DNA of 64,000 nucleotides from Ga0077527 sp050250695 (GTDB lineage Bacteria; Pseudomonadota; Gammaproteobacteria; Burkholderiales; SG8-41), in assembly GCA_050250695.1 (NCBI GenBank), contig JBFWOE010000002.1:1-64000 (forward strand), in the 5' to 3' direction. The position numbers and the translations under genes are program-made. Positions within the stretch are counted from its first letter, which is position 1. Every line of letters starts with the position of its first letter. A model generated the notes under the pieces. That model worked only from the letters and a program-made list of their open reading frames with translations, was not told the DNA's origin and did no database searches. Shown one piece after another: positions 51,289-60,096 of this stretch.

Positions 51289-52164
51289 TCAGGCTCCCCG
51301 CACCGGCTTGATGTCGATGACCGGGCGCCCGCCCGGGCCGGAACGCGGTTGCGGACACCATGCATGTCCGTAGATCACTTCGAATGTGGCCGGCAATCTG
51401 CCATCGCGGCGCCATTGTTCGTAATTTCGCTCCACCTGCGCAAACCACGCCTTGCCCGACAGCGCGGACGGCCGGTCCAGGGCGGCGTTGCGTGCGCCTA
51501 TGGCTTGCAGGTCGCGCATCACGCCCCTGACATCATCGTAAGTCAGTGTGAAGGTCTCCATGTCGATCACCGGATCGGCAAAACCTGCCTGCACCAGCAT
51601 ATCGCCAATATCGTGCATGTCGATGAAGCCGCTGCCGTGAACATGGCCGTCGGTGTCGGCCTGGGCGGCACGCAGTTCCTTCAGCGTATCCGGACCGAAA
51701 GTGGTGAACATGCACAGTCCGCCCGGCGTGAGCACGCGGCGCAGTCCCGCAAATGCCTGCGGCAGGGCATTCACCCATTGCAGCGCGAGGTTGCTCCAGA
51801 CCAGATCGATGCAGCCGTTTTTCAGCGGCAACCGTTCCAGGTCACCGCAAACCGCCGACGGCAGGTGCCGCAACAGGCGCTGATGCCAGGGTACCGCCGC
51901 GCGAGCCTTCTGCAGCATGCCCGGGGCCAGGTCGAGGGCAATGACGCGCGCACCGGGGTAACGCGAAGCGAGCCCGCGCCAGGCGTTGCCGGTGCCGCAC
52001 CCGGCATCGAGGATAAGCTTCGGCCGATGACGTATGAAGTCAAGCCGGTCGAGGCTGCGACGGCAGACTTCATGCTGCAATACCGCCGCCGCATCGTAGG
52101 TATCCGCAGCGCGATCGAATGAGCGTCGCACGGCACGCTTGTCGAGAATCGGTTTATCGCTCAC
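51289..52164 (-). CDS. bioC: Malonyl-ACP O-methyltransferase
   Basis: BioC methylates malonyl-ACP to disguise it for the fatty-acid cycle that builds pimeloyl-ACP. The 291-residue methyltransferase has RSFDRAADTYDAAAVLQ, SAM motif LILDAGCGTGN (50-60) and DLVWSNLALQWVNALPQAFAGLRRVLTPGG. It starts with GTG and overlaps bioH by 11 nt. Confidence 0.95.
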   Translation of the reverse strand: MSDKPILDKRAVRRSFDRAADTYDAAAVLQHEVCRRSLDRLDFIRHRPKLILDAGCGTGNAWRGLASRYPGARVIALDLAPGMLQKARAAVPWHQRLLRHLPSAVCGDLERLPLKNGCIDLVWSNLALQWVNALPQAFAGLRRVLTPGGLCMFTTFGPDTLKELRAAQADTDGHVHGSGFIDMHDIGDMLVQAGFADPVIDMETFTLTYDDVRGVMRDLQAIGARNAALDRPSALSGKAWFAQVERNYEQWRRDGRLPATFEVIYGHAWCPQPRSGPGGRPVIDIKPVRGA

Positions 52165-52912
52165 GGCAGAATCCGGCTATTTTTTCGCACAGGAGATCCG
52201 GCGCTGACACAAACGGCGCATGGGCAACGCCGTCGAGCAACTCCAGGCGGGCTCGCGGCAAACATGCCGCGAGGAATTCGGCTGCGGCAGGAGAGGCAAG
52301 CCGGTCTTGCGTGCCGTGCAGGACCAGGGTCGGTTGTCCGATTTCCGGCAACTCCTTGCGCAGGTCCGTCATTCGCAACCAGTCCAGCGTATGTGCCAGC
52401 ACTTCCGGGGCCGGCATCGGACGCGAGGCCAGCGCGGCATCCAGCCGGCGCACCACCGCGCGCGAATGACCGTCGGCCTGCGCCTGCAACAGGCGGAAGC
52501 GTTGCAGCGTTGCCGCAGGGTTGACCTGCAGCGAACTCGCAAACGCCTCGAAATCGGCTGCCGCCATGCCATGCGCCCAGTCCGGAGCATTGACAAAGCG
52601 CGGCGTGGTTGCGAGCAGCACCAGTCGCGTCACCTGCCGCGGGCAATGCCGCGCCCACGAAAGCGCCAGCTGTCCGCCCAGTGACCAGCCCGCGACAGCA
52701 CAGCGATCGGGCAGGGCATCAGACAGCCGACCAATCATTTGCTCGATCGTGCATTGCGCAATCCCGGCTTCGATGCCATGAAGATCTGGGGCCAGCACTG
52801 CAAAGTCCGGCGCAAGGCGCACCGCAAGTTCATCCCACACCCCGCCATGCGTGCCCCAGCCGTGCAGCAGCACCAGCGGGGGTTTTCCGGCAGGGCTGGC
52901 GGCATCGCTCAT
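52154..52912 (-). CDS. bioH: Pimeloyl-ACP methyl ester carboxylesterase
   Basis: BioH removes the methyl group from pimeloyl-ACP methyl ester. The 252-residue alpha/beta hydrolase has LVLLHGWGTHGGVW, nucleophile GWSLGG (Ser77), and acid and base within HGTQDRLASP and DGVAHAPFVSAPD. ATG 52912 overlaps the bioF stop by 4 nt; a longer upstream frame is a shadow of bioF. Confidence 0.95.
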   Translation of the reverse strand: MSDAASPAGKPPLVLLHGWGTHGGVWDELAVRLAPDFAVLAPDLHGIEAGIAQCTIEQMIGRLSDALPDRCAVAGWSLGGQLALSWARHCPRQVTRLVLLATTPRFVNAPDWAHGMAAADFEAFASSLQVNPAATLQRFRLLQAQADGHSRAVVRRLDAALASRPMPAPEVLAHTLDWLRMTDLRKELPEIGQPTLVLHGTQDRLASPAAAEFLAACLPRARLELLDGVAHAPFVSAPDLLCEKIAGFCRER

Positions 52913-54063
52913 GCCGCCAGCCGCAGCGCATCGACCAGGCGCGACACATCCGCAGCAACATGATCGGCCGACAGCGAGATACGCAGCCGGGCCGTGCCCT
53001 GGGGAACCGTCGGCGGCCGGATCGCCGGCACCAGCAAGCCTTGTTCGGCCAGCCTGGCCGACAATGCCAGGGCGTCGGCATTGCCGCCGATCAACAGCGG
53101 CTGGATCGGCGTTTGCGAGGGCAGCAGTTTCCATCGCAGACCGGCGAGGCCCGACCGCAATTGCGAACCCAGCTCGTTCAGCCGCCCGCGCCGCCAGTCT
53201 TCACGTTCGATCAGTTGCAGGCTGGTGAGCAGAGCCTGCGCGAGCAGAGGCGGCGTTGCCGTCGTGTAAATGTAAGTGCGGGCCTGCTGGACCACGCTCT
53301 CGATCAACAGATCACTTCCGGCAATGAATGCGCCGGCCACTCCCGCTGCCTTGCCCAGGGTCGCCATGTAGATCACCCGCTCCGACTCGATACCGAAATG
53401 CGCCAGCGTGCCGCGCCCCTGCGCACCAAGCACGCCGAAACCATGGGCATCATCGACCAGCAGGTAAGCGTCGTGTCGTTGGCACACCTCCAGCAACGCC
53501 GGCACCGCTGCGATGTCGCCGTCCATGCTGAACACCGCATCGACGATCACCAGACGGCGGCGCGCCGCCGTGGTCGCCAGCAGCCGCTCCAGCGCAACGA
53601 GGTCGCCATGCGCATACCGTCTGAAAGTCGCGCGCGACAGTTGCACCGCGTCGTTCAGCGACGCATGGTTGAGCCGGTCGGCAAATACCGCGTCGCCGCG
53701 TCCGACCAACGCGCCGACCACGCCCATGTTGGCCATGTAACCCGTAGAAAAAAGCAGGGCGCGCGGTCGCCGCACGAATCGCGCCAGCGCTTCCTCCAGC
53801 TCGTGATGCGCCGTACCGTGGCCGAGGATCAAATGCGAAGCGCCGGCACCGACTCCGTAACGTTCAAGGCCCTCGCGCGCCGCGGCCGCAAGGCGCTGGT
53901 CAGCTGCGAGCCCGAGATAATCGTTGGAACAGAAGGCGACGTAATCCCGCCCGTCGACACGGACCCGCGCCCGCTGCGGCGACTCCAGCAGGCGGCGAGT
54001 GCGGCGCAATCCGCGCCGCTCGCGCAGCGCCAGGTCGGCGGCCAGTTCAGCGTACAGCGACAA
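52909..54063 (-). CDS. bioF: 8-amino-7-oxononanoate synthase
   Basis: BioF condenses pimeloyl-ACP with alanine. The 384-residue PLP enzyme has FCSNDYLGLAAD, SHLILGHGTAHHELE, LVDDAHGFGVLG and the PLP lysine Lys238 in ATLGKAAGVAGAF. The only start giving a full N terminus is TTG at 54063; no ATG or GTG lies upstream in frame after the bioB stop, and the ribosome site is weak, so initiation may depend on bioB translation. Confidence 0.95.
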   Translation of the reverse strand: MSLYAELAADLALRERRGLRRTRRLLESPQRARVRVDGRDYVAFCSNDYLGLAADQRLAAAAREGLERYGVGAGASHLILGHGTAHHELEEALARFVRRPRALLFSTGYMANMGVVGALVGRGDAVFADRLNHASLNDAVQLSRATFRRYAHGDLVALERLLATTAARRRLVIVDAVFSMDGDIAAVPALLEVCQRHDAYLLVDDAHGFGVLGAQGRGTLAHFGIESERVIYMATLGKAAGVAGAFIAGSDLLIESVVQQARTYIYTTATPPLLAQALLTSLQLIEREDWRRGRLNELGSQLRSGLAGLRWKLLPSQTPIQPLLIGGNADALALSARLAEQGLLVPAIRPPTVPQGTARLRISLSADHVAADVSRLVDALRLAA

Positions 54064-54099
54064 GGGACTGGATGTATGAAGCGCGAAACGGCTGCGCTG

Positions 54100-55086
54100 T
54101 TACGCCGGATTCATCGGCACCAGTCCGAGACGCGAAAACAGGGCGCGGTCGTTTTCGACGTCGGGATTGCCGGTGGTCAGCAGCTTCTCACCGTAGAAAA
54201 TCGAGTTTGCGCCGGCCAGGAAACACAGCGCCTGCACTGCATCCCCCATCTCCTGCCGGCCGGCCGAAAGGCGCACCATGGCCTTCGGCATGGTGATGCG
54301 CGCGCAGGCGATCGTGCGCACGAATTCCAGCGGATCGAGCGTCTCGGTGCCGTGCAGCGGGGTGCCCGGAACCTGCACCAGGTTGTTGATCGGCACCGAC
54401 TCCGGATAGGGATCCATGTTGGCAAGCTGCGTGATCAGCGCGGCACGGGCGGCACGTGTCTCGCCCATGCCTACGATGCCGCCGCAGCACACATGCAGTC
54501 CGGCGTCGCGCACCTGCTCCAGCGTGTCGATGCGATCGTCGTAATCCCGGGTGGTGATCACGTTGTTGTAGTTGTCAGCGGCGGTATCGATATTGTGGTT
54601 GTAATAGTCCAGGCCGGCCTCGCGCAGCTGGTCCGCCTGCCCGGGTTTCAGCATGCCCAGCGTGGCGCAGGTTTCCATGCCCAGCCCGCGCACGGCCTTG
54701 ACCATGGCGATGACCTTGTCGAGGTCGCGCTGTTTGGGACCGCGCCAAGCTGCACCCATGCAGAAACGGGTGGCGCCATGTTCGCGCGCCGCGCGCGCCG
54801 CGGTAACCACTTCTTCAACCGACAGCATGTCCTGATTGTCGACGCCGGTCTGGTAACGCGCCGCCTGCGGGCAGTAACCGCAGTCTTCCGGACAGCCCCC
54901 GGTCTTGATCGAGAGCAGGGTCGACAACTGCACGGCGTTCGGATCGAAGTTCTCGCGATGCACTTTCTGCGCACGGAACAACAGGTCGTTGAACGGCAGC
55001 GCAAACAGGGCTTCGACGTCGTTGACCGTCCAGCGCGGCATGTCGGCGGTCTGGGCGGCCCGGGCGTTGAATGTCAAGGTATCCAT
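54100..55086 (-). CDS. bioB: Biotin synthase
   Basis: BioB inserts sulfur into dethiobiotin. The 328-residue radical-SAM enzyme has the cluster motif CPEDCGYC (Cys65, Cys69, Cys72) and the 2Fe-2S ligands in later segments (CMGAAWRGPK, CCGGIVGMGE, ITMPKAMVRLSAGR). It heads a bioB-F-H-C-D operon that ends at 50580. AAAGGTTTTTTAAAA precedes the ATG. Confidence 0.97.
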   Translation of the reverse strand: MDTLTFNARAAQTADMPRWTVNDVEALFALPFNDLLFRAQKVHRENFDPNAVQLSTLLSIKTGGCPEDCGYCPQAARYQTGVDNQDMLSVEEVVTAARAAREHGATRFCMGAAWRGPKQRDLDKVIAMVKAVRGLGMETCATLGMLKPGQADQLREAGLDYYNHNIDTAADNYNNVITTRDYDDRIDTLEQVRDAGLHVCCGGIVGMGETRAARAALITQLANMDPYPESVPINNLVQVPGTPLHGTETLDPLEFVRTIACARITMPKAMVRLSAGRQEMGDAVQALCFLAGANSIFYGEKLLTTGNPDVENDRALFSRLGLVPMNPA

Positions 55087-55098
55087 TTTTAAAAAACC

Positions 55099-55108
55099 TT
55101 TAAAAACA
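55099..55108 (+). repeat. AT-rich motif copy 6 (TTTAAAAACA)
   Basis: The plus strand reads TTTAAAAACAAATATTTATAT in the gap between divergent bioB and comF. In the bioB direction it is TGTTTTTAAA, 13 nt before the start codon. Confidence 0.4.
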
Positions 55109-55147
55109 AATATTTATATACGATCATCGTCGCAGAATCACATACAT

Positions 55148-55885
55148 TTGTCAAATTTCGAAACCAGCTTCTTTGACAGGTTCCGGCCACTGCGGGAGTT
55201 GTGGAACCGGGCAAACCTGCGCTGCCTGCTGTGCGACGCGCGGGCTCCCTGCGTCCTTTGCGAGCATTGCCGGGCCGACCTGCCGTGGCTGGATGGCACT
55301 TCATGCAGCATCTGCGCTCATCCACTGCCGGTACCCGGCACCTGCGGCCGCTGCATTGCCGGAATGCCCCATTACGACCGGGTGCTTGCGACCTGCCGCT
55401 ACGCTTATCCTCTCGACAACATGATCCAGGCCTGCAAATACGGCGGGCGACTGAGCATGATCCGCGCCCTTGCCTCGCTGCTTCCGGATAAACCACAGCG
55501 CTTGCCCGACCTGATCGTGGCGATGCCGCTGTCGCCGCAACGCCTGCGCGAAAGAGGTTTCAATCAGGCCCTCGAACTGGCGCGTGACGTGGCGCGCAGG
55601 ATGCGATTACCTGTCGATGCCGATGTCTGCGCCAAAATCCACGACACACCACCCCAGACCATGCTGCCATGGAAAGCGCGCCGCAGGAACGTGCGCGGCG
55701 CGTTCGTGGTACGCACGCGCCTCGACGGTCTGCACATTGCCGTGGTGGATGACGTGCTGACAACGGGCGCGACGCTAGACGAACTCGCCCGCAGCCTGAA
55801 AAAATCCGGCGCGACCTCGGTCACTGGATGGATCGTTGCCCGCACCATAGCCGGCAGCGACACCCGCCGGCAACGGCCCTGGTGA
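55148..55885 (+). CDS. comF: ComF family phosphoribosyltransferase-like protein
   Basis: About 245 residues from TTG 55148. Two zinc-ribbon-like modules come first (Cys26/29/38/41 and Cys53/56/66/69: CLLC, CEHC, CSIC, CGRC), then a phosphoribosyltransferase domain with VAMPLSPQRLRERGFNQALELAR and the PRPP loop VVDDVLTTGATL. ComF proteins act in DNA uptake and single-strand handling in competent bacteria. The start is uncertain: no ATG lies before the first zinc module and no ribosome site is clear. It diverges from the bio operon and is convergent with mshN. Confidence 0.88.
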   Translation: MSNFETSFFDRFRPLRELWNRANLRCLLCDARAPCVLCEHCRADLPWLDGTSCSICAHPLPVPGTCGRCIAGMPHYDRVLATCRYAYPLDNMIQACKYGGRLSMIRALASLLPDKPQRLPDLIVAMPLSPQRLRERGFNQALELARDVARRMRLPVDADVCAKIHDTPPQTMLPWKARRRNVRGAFVVRTRLDGLHIAVVDDVLTTGATLDELARSLKKSGATSVTGWIVARTIAGSDTRRQRPW

Positions 55886-55969
55886 TCCGGGGCAGCGCTT
55901 GCATTGCTTATGTTTCCCGCAGGGCGCCGCCGCATAACGCGGGCTCAAGCGGTGTCTTCGACACACCGC

Positions 55970-57067
55970 TCAGCGCAAACGCTGGTCGGCAAACGCCGAC
56001 AGGTCTCCCGGCAGGTTTCCCGCGGCCTTGGCACGGCGGTAAGCCCCCTGCGCCTCGGCAACGCGGCCCAAGGCCTCCAGTGACAGGCCCATGCCCAGCA
56101 GCCAGATGCCCGAGTTGCCGCGCACGCGCAACGCGCGTTCGAACATTTCGACCGCCTCGGCGTGTTTCTGCTGGCGTTGCAGCAGGCCGGCATAAAATGC
56201 AGCGTATTCGGCATTGCCGGCGGCATGGTCGATGCTGCGCGACAGCGTCTGCACCGCCGCATCCAGATCGCCCTGCTCCACCTGCAACCGTGCCAACGCC
56301 ATCGCAAAACCCGATTGCGCCGGGGCCAGTTGCAATCCTTCCTGCAACACCCGCGCAGTCTCGACCAGTTCACGGGCGTCGAGCAGCACACCAACCAACG
56401 CCTGCCTTGCGGAATGGTGCGCCGGCATGGTCTGCAGTGCCGCTTCGAACGCCGCGCGCGCCTCGCCGGGCCTGCCTTGATGAAGTGCCGAAACACCCCG
56501 CGCGTATTCTTCATCCGCGCGTTGCCGCGGTGTCAGCTCGCGGACCTGCTTGGAAATCTCAGGACGCGGTGTGGCAATGGCTTTTGCCGCGGGAGCCGCG
56601 CTGTTTGCCGGAGCCGCTCGCGTAACCGGCAACGACGCCGCAACGGATGGCTTCTGGGCCGGCGCATCACGCCCGATCACCGAGGCCGTGGCAAGGCCGC
56701 CGGCAGGTGCCGCGGCCTGCGATTCGGCAACCATGGTCTCCGGAACATGCGCCAGGTCGAAACTCATGCGCCGGGCGATTTTTTCGACGGCATCCCGGTC
56801 AGGGGGCGTCGTCGCCACCGGCGGCGCTTTCAACACCGGTGCATGCGCAGGACGGGCAGCTGCAGTTTGCTGCCGGTTTACCCACCACCACCAGGCAGTC
56901 AGCAACGCGACAACCACCAACACTGCTGCCAGAACTAGCGGCACCGTGTTGCGCATCTCCGCCGGGGCATCCGGCAAGGCCCGCACGTGGTCCGGAATCC
57001 GCTTGCGCTCGGCGCCGGAGGCGCGGCGGCGCTCGAGATCCACCAGCATCTGATTGATGACGCTCAT
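55970..57067 (-). CDS. mshN: MSHA pilus biogenesis TPR protein MshN-like
   Basis: The 365-residue protein starts MSVINQMLVDLERRRA, the typical MshN start. One membrane helix follows near 43-62 (VPLVLAAVLVVVALLTAWWWW), then an Ala/Pro-rich linker to about 180, and TPR repeats (YARGVSALHQGRPGEARAAFEAAL; FAMALARLQVEQGDLDAAVQTL; FYAGLLQRQQKHAEAVEMFERAL). It overlaps mshM by 4 nt and is the last gene of this msh string. It probably scaffolds the pilus assembly complex. Confidence 0.85.
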   Translation of the reverse strand: MSVINQMLVDLERRRASGAERKRIPDHVRALPDAPAEMRNTVPLVLAAVLVVVALLTAWWWWVNRQQTAAARPAHAPVLKAPPVATTPPDRDAVEKIARRMSFDLAHVPETMVAESQAAAPAGGLATASVIGRDAPAQKPSVAASLPVTRAAPANSAAPAAKAIATPRPEISKQVRELTPRQRADEEYARGVSALHQGRPGEARAAFEAALQTMPAHHSARQALVGVLLDARELVETARVLQEGLQLAPAQSGFAMALARLQVEQGDLDAAVQTLSRSIDHAAGNAEYAAFYAGLLQRQQKHAEAVEMFERALRVRGNSGIWLLGMGLSLEALGRVAEAQGAYRRAKAAGNLPGDLSAFADQRLR

Positions 57068-57954
57068 GCGAACCAGGCCAGCGTCAGGCCGCCAGCAGCC
57101 ACCATTGCCGCGAATCCCAGCCACCACCAACCCCGCCGGGAGGGCCGCGCCGCCGGCGTATCCGCCGCCGCATTCCGCACATGACGCGGTGCCACCTGCT
57201 GCAGTCCTTCGCCGAATGCCAGCAGCAGCGCCTTGTGGGCGATGATATTGACCAGCCGCGGCACCCCGCGGCTGGTGCGGTGCAGCTGGCGCACGGCGGC
57301 GGGCAGAAACACGCGGTTGCCGTGATGACCGGCCACGCGGAGCCGGTGTGTCAGATAATTATCCACCTCCTCCCGCGTCAGCGCCGTCAACCGGTACTGG
57401 AAAGTGATGCGCTGGCGCAGCTGGCGCACGGCATCGTGCGACAGGCGCACATCGAGTTCGGGCTGGCCGAACAGCACGACCTGCAGGAGTTTGCGTTTTT
57501 CGGTTTCCAGGTTGGTCAGCAAGCGCAGGGCCTCCAGGGTCTCCTGCGGCATCGCCTGGGCTTCGTCAAGGCAAACCACAACGGTTTTGCCCTGGCGTGC
57601 GAAATTGAGCAATGACCGCGACAGCTCCTTCAGCAACTGGTGCTGGTCGGCATCGCGCGGCAGCGCTATGCCAAGTTCGTCCGCCAGCGCGAACATAAGG
57701 GTGCGAGGTTCGAGGTAGGGATTGGGAATGTATGCCGAAACAAAACGGGCATCCAGTGTGGCGAGGAAGCGGCGGCACAGCAGCGTTTTTCCGGTGCCGA
57801 CTTCACCGGTGACCTTCATGAAACCCTCGCCATTGCGCACGGCGACGAGCAGGGTATTCAGCGCTTCCTGGTGCGAATTGCAGGCGTAGGCGAAGCTGGT
57901 GTCCGGGGTTATGCCGAACGGCGGTTCGCGCAGGCCGAAATGCGTTTCATACAT
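57064..57954 (-). CDS. mshM: MSHA biogenesis AAA ATPase MshM-like (ExeA family)
   Basis: The 296-residue protein starts MYETHFGLREPPFGITPDTSF as ExeA/GspA proteins do, with Walker A GEVGTGKT (50-57) and Walker B VVVCLDEAQAMPQETLEAL. A single C-terminal membrane helix (about 276-294, GWWWLGFAAMVAAGGLTLAWF) ends it. It probably helps place the secretin in the peptidoglycan. It is 12 nt downstream of mshL. Confidence 0.92.
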   Translation of the reverse strand: MYETHFGLREPPFGITPDTSFAYACNSHQEALNTLLVAVRNGEGFMKVTGEVGTGKTLLCRRFLATLDARFVSAYIPNPYLEPRTLMFALADELGIALPRDADQHQLLKELSRSLLNFARQGKTVVVCLDEAQAMPQETLEALRLLTNLETEKRKLLQVVLFGQPELDVRLSHDAVRQLRQRITFQYRLTALTREEVDNYLTHRLRVAGHHGNRVFLPAAVRQLHRTSRGVPRLVNIIAHKALLLAFGEGLQQVAPRHVRNAAADTPAARPSRRGWWWLGFAAMVAAGGLTLAWFA

Positions 57955-57966
57955 GGCGCCAGCGTA

Positions 57967-59730
57967 TCACCGTTGCGGCTCCGGCGTACCCATGGCGCGT
58001 ATGCGGTCGCGGGTCTGGGCGAGGTCTTCCTGCCAGTTGCGATCGCTGTGAATGATGGTGGGCTTGAGCAGTATCACCAGTTCGCTCTTGGTACTGCTCC
58101 GGTCGCGCTGGCGGAACAGGTCGCCGACTCCCGGGGCGTCGCCAACACCCGGCACCTGGCTGCGGCTGTTCGAGGACTGCTGGCGCATCAGGCCGCCGAT
58201 GGCGACAATGTTGCCGTCCTGCACCCGGACGATGGTATCGGTTTCGTTGACATCGCTTGAAGCCAGCGGCAGCGTAAAGGACCCCAGCGAACCGAGGTCG
58301 ATCACCTTGCGCCGCTCGACCACGCTGCTCACCGACGGATGGATGTGCAGGATGATGTTGTTGTTGGCGTCGATCTGCGGTGTCACGTCAAGCGCGATGC
58401 CCGAGAAAAACGGCGCGACCGTGATCGTCGGCGTCACCGTGGTATTGGTGCCGCTGGTACTCGAGGTCGTGCTGACATTGGTGACGAAAAAATCGTCGGT
58501 GCCGACCTTGAGCACGGCCTTCTGGTTGTTGATGGTCGCCACCCGCGGACTCGACAGCACGTTGACGCCGCCCTGCGTCTCCAGGAATGACAGCAGCGCC
58601 GCGAAATTCTTGGTCTGCAGCGCCAGTCCGAACAGCCCGCCCGCCGCGCCGGACCCCAGTGCCAGGGCACCCGTCACCACGCCGGTGGAACCGCCCGCCA
58701 GCGCGGAACTGCTCAGCACGCTGCCGTCGGCCGCCCGCGCGGTCGGTGCGCCGATGGTGCCGGTACGGTCGAGCACCGCGCCAGGCGCCACCACGCCGGC
58801 ACCGAAGCGGGTGCTGCCGTCGCGGAACCCCGCCCAGTTGATGCCCGCCTGATAACCGTCGCTCAGAGAAACCTCGATGATCTTCGCTTCGAGCACGACC
58901 TGCCGCTCGACGATGACCTGCATCGCCTTCAGGAACTGTTCGACGCCGCGCAACTCGTTCGGCATGGCGCGCACCACCACCACGCCCGACTGCGGATTGA
59001 CCACCACGCTGCGCCCGGGCGCAGTCCCGAGTATGGCGTTCAGCGATTTCTGGATGTCACCCCAGAAATTCGAATCGGAACTGGTGGTCACCCGCGTGCT
59101 TTCAGACGCCCGCGTGCCGGTTCCGCCGGTCGGCCCCGTGGTCGGCACCGGGACCGCCCCCGGAGCCGGACTGCCGGGACTGGAAGAACCATCGGCGATC
59201 GAACCCGAGCTGACGCGGGTCTGGGTCTGGCCGCGGCGCTGCGCCTGCAGGTAATTGACCTGGAAAATGCGGGTCTGCAGTGCCGCCGGCAGTACCGTGA
59301 TGCGGTTGCCCTGCACCCCGTAGTCAAAACCGTAAAGATCGCGCAGGGTATCCAGCGCCTCGGTCACCGTCACGTCCTTCAGACTGACCGACAGCTCGCC
59401 CTTGACCTCCGGATGCAGCACCATGCTGTAACGCGTGCCCGAAACAATCGCCATGAACACCTGCGAAGCCGGCGCGTTGTTGACCGAAAGATCGAACCGC
59501 GTTTCCGGTTTCTGCGGATCGGCGCCGGGCATCTCCACGACCAGCGAAGGGAGCAGGGCACGGCTGACAGCCTCGGAAGTAACCGGCTTGCGGTCGCGCG
59601 CGGCCTGTTCGAGTTCGCTGTTGATCGCATCCAGCGCGGTGCTGCCGCTCCGGGGTGTTTCCGCACAACCCGCGATCAGGATCATCAACCCGATCGCGAG
59701 CCAATGTCGCATGTATTCCGTCATCGTCAT
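57967..59730 (-). CDS. mshL: MSHA pilus outer-membrane secretin MshL
   Basis: The protein (587 residues from 59730) has lipobox LIAGC (Cys22), an STN/secretin N domain near 90-150 (GELSVSLKDVTVTEALDTLRDLYGFDYGVQGNRITVLP), a Gly/Ser/Thr-rich linker near 175-215, and a secretin domain with VVLEAKIIEVSLSDGYQAGINW, SFLETQGGVNVLSSPRVATINNQKAVLKVG and ALDVTPQIDANNNIILHIHPSVSSV. It forms the outer-membrane pore for the pilus. A start at ATG 59712 (MRHWLAIG) is also possible. Confidence 0.95.
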   Translation of the reverse strand: MTMTEYMRHWLAIGLMILIAGCAETPRSGSTALDAINSELEQAARDRKPVTSEAVSRALLPSLVVEMPGADPQKPETRFDLSVNNAPASQVFMAIVSGTRYSMVLHPEVKGELSVSLKDVTVTEALDTLRDLYGFDYGVQGNRITVLPAALQTRIFQVNYLQAQRRGQTQTRVSSGSIADGSSSPGSPAPGAVPVPTTGPTGGTGTRASESTRVTTSSDSNFWGDIQKSLNAILGTAPGRSVVVNPQSGVVVVRAMPNELRGVEQFLKAMQVIVERQVVLEAKIIEVSLSDGYQAGINWAGFRDGSTRFGAGVVAPGAVLDRTGTIGAPTARAADGSVLSSSALAGGSTGVVTGALALGSGAAGGLFGLALQTKNFAALLSFLETQGGVNVLSSPRVATINNQKAVLKVGTDDFFVTNVSTTSSTSGTNTTVTPTITVAPFFSGIALDVTPQIDANNNIILHIHPSVSSVVERRKVIDLGSLGSFTLPLASSDVNETDTIVRVQDGNIVAIGGLMRQQSSNSRSQVPGVGDAPGVGDLFRQRDRSSTKSELVILLKPTIIHSDRNWQEDLAQTRDRIRAMGTPEPQR

Positions 59731-59733
59731 GAT

Positions 59734-60096
59734 TTACCGTTTACCGGCGGTGCCGCCGCCGCCTGTTTTTTTTGTGCCTGCCGCGCGTTTGTCCACCAGA
59801 GGATACATGCGCAGCACCGTGATTTCCCTGCCATTTTTCAATACCGCTTCCGTTTCGGTCAGCTTCACCAGTCGCGAGGATCCGTAACGTCCACCCAGCG
59901 CAACCATTTCGCCACTGATCACCGCAACCTTGCGTCCCTGCGCCAGCATCACCGACTGCAGCACCGGGCCGCCGGCATCCGCCGTCGCGGCAGCCGTTTC
60001 GGCCATGCCGACCGGCGGACGGGTGGGATCAGCCAGACCCTGCGCCGCTGCGGCAGGAACCAGCAGCAGCAGGAACCATGCGCTAGACGCCCTCAT
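59734..60096 (-). CDS. mshK: MSHA biogenesis protein MshK-like (PilP-like)
   Basis: The 120-residue protein has a signal peptide (MRASSAWFLLLLVPAAAAQ), then LADPTRPPVG and LQSVMLAQGRKVAVISGEMVALGGRYGSSRLVKLTETEAVLKNG, the pattern of MshK/GspC-type periplasmic links to the secretin. ATG 60096 overlaps the mshJ stop by 4 nt. It lies 3 nt from mshL. Confidence 0.88.
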   Translation of the reverse strand: MRASSAWFLLLLVPAAAAQGLADPTRPPVGMAETAAATADAGGPVLQSVMLAQGRKVAVISGEMVALGGRYGSSRLVKLTETEAVLKNGREITVLRMYPLVDKRAAGTKKTGGGGTAGKR

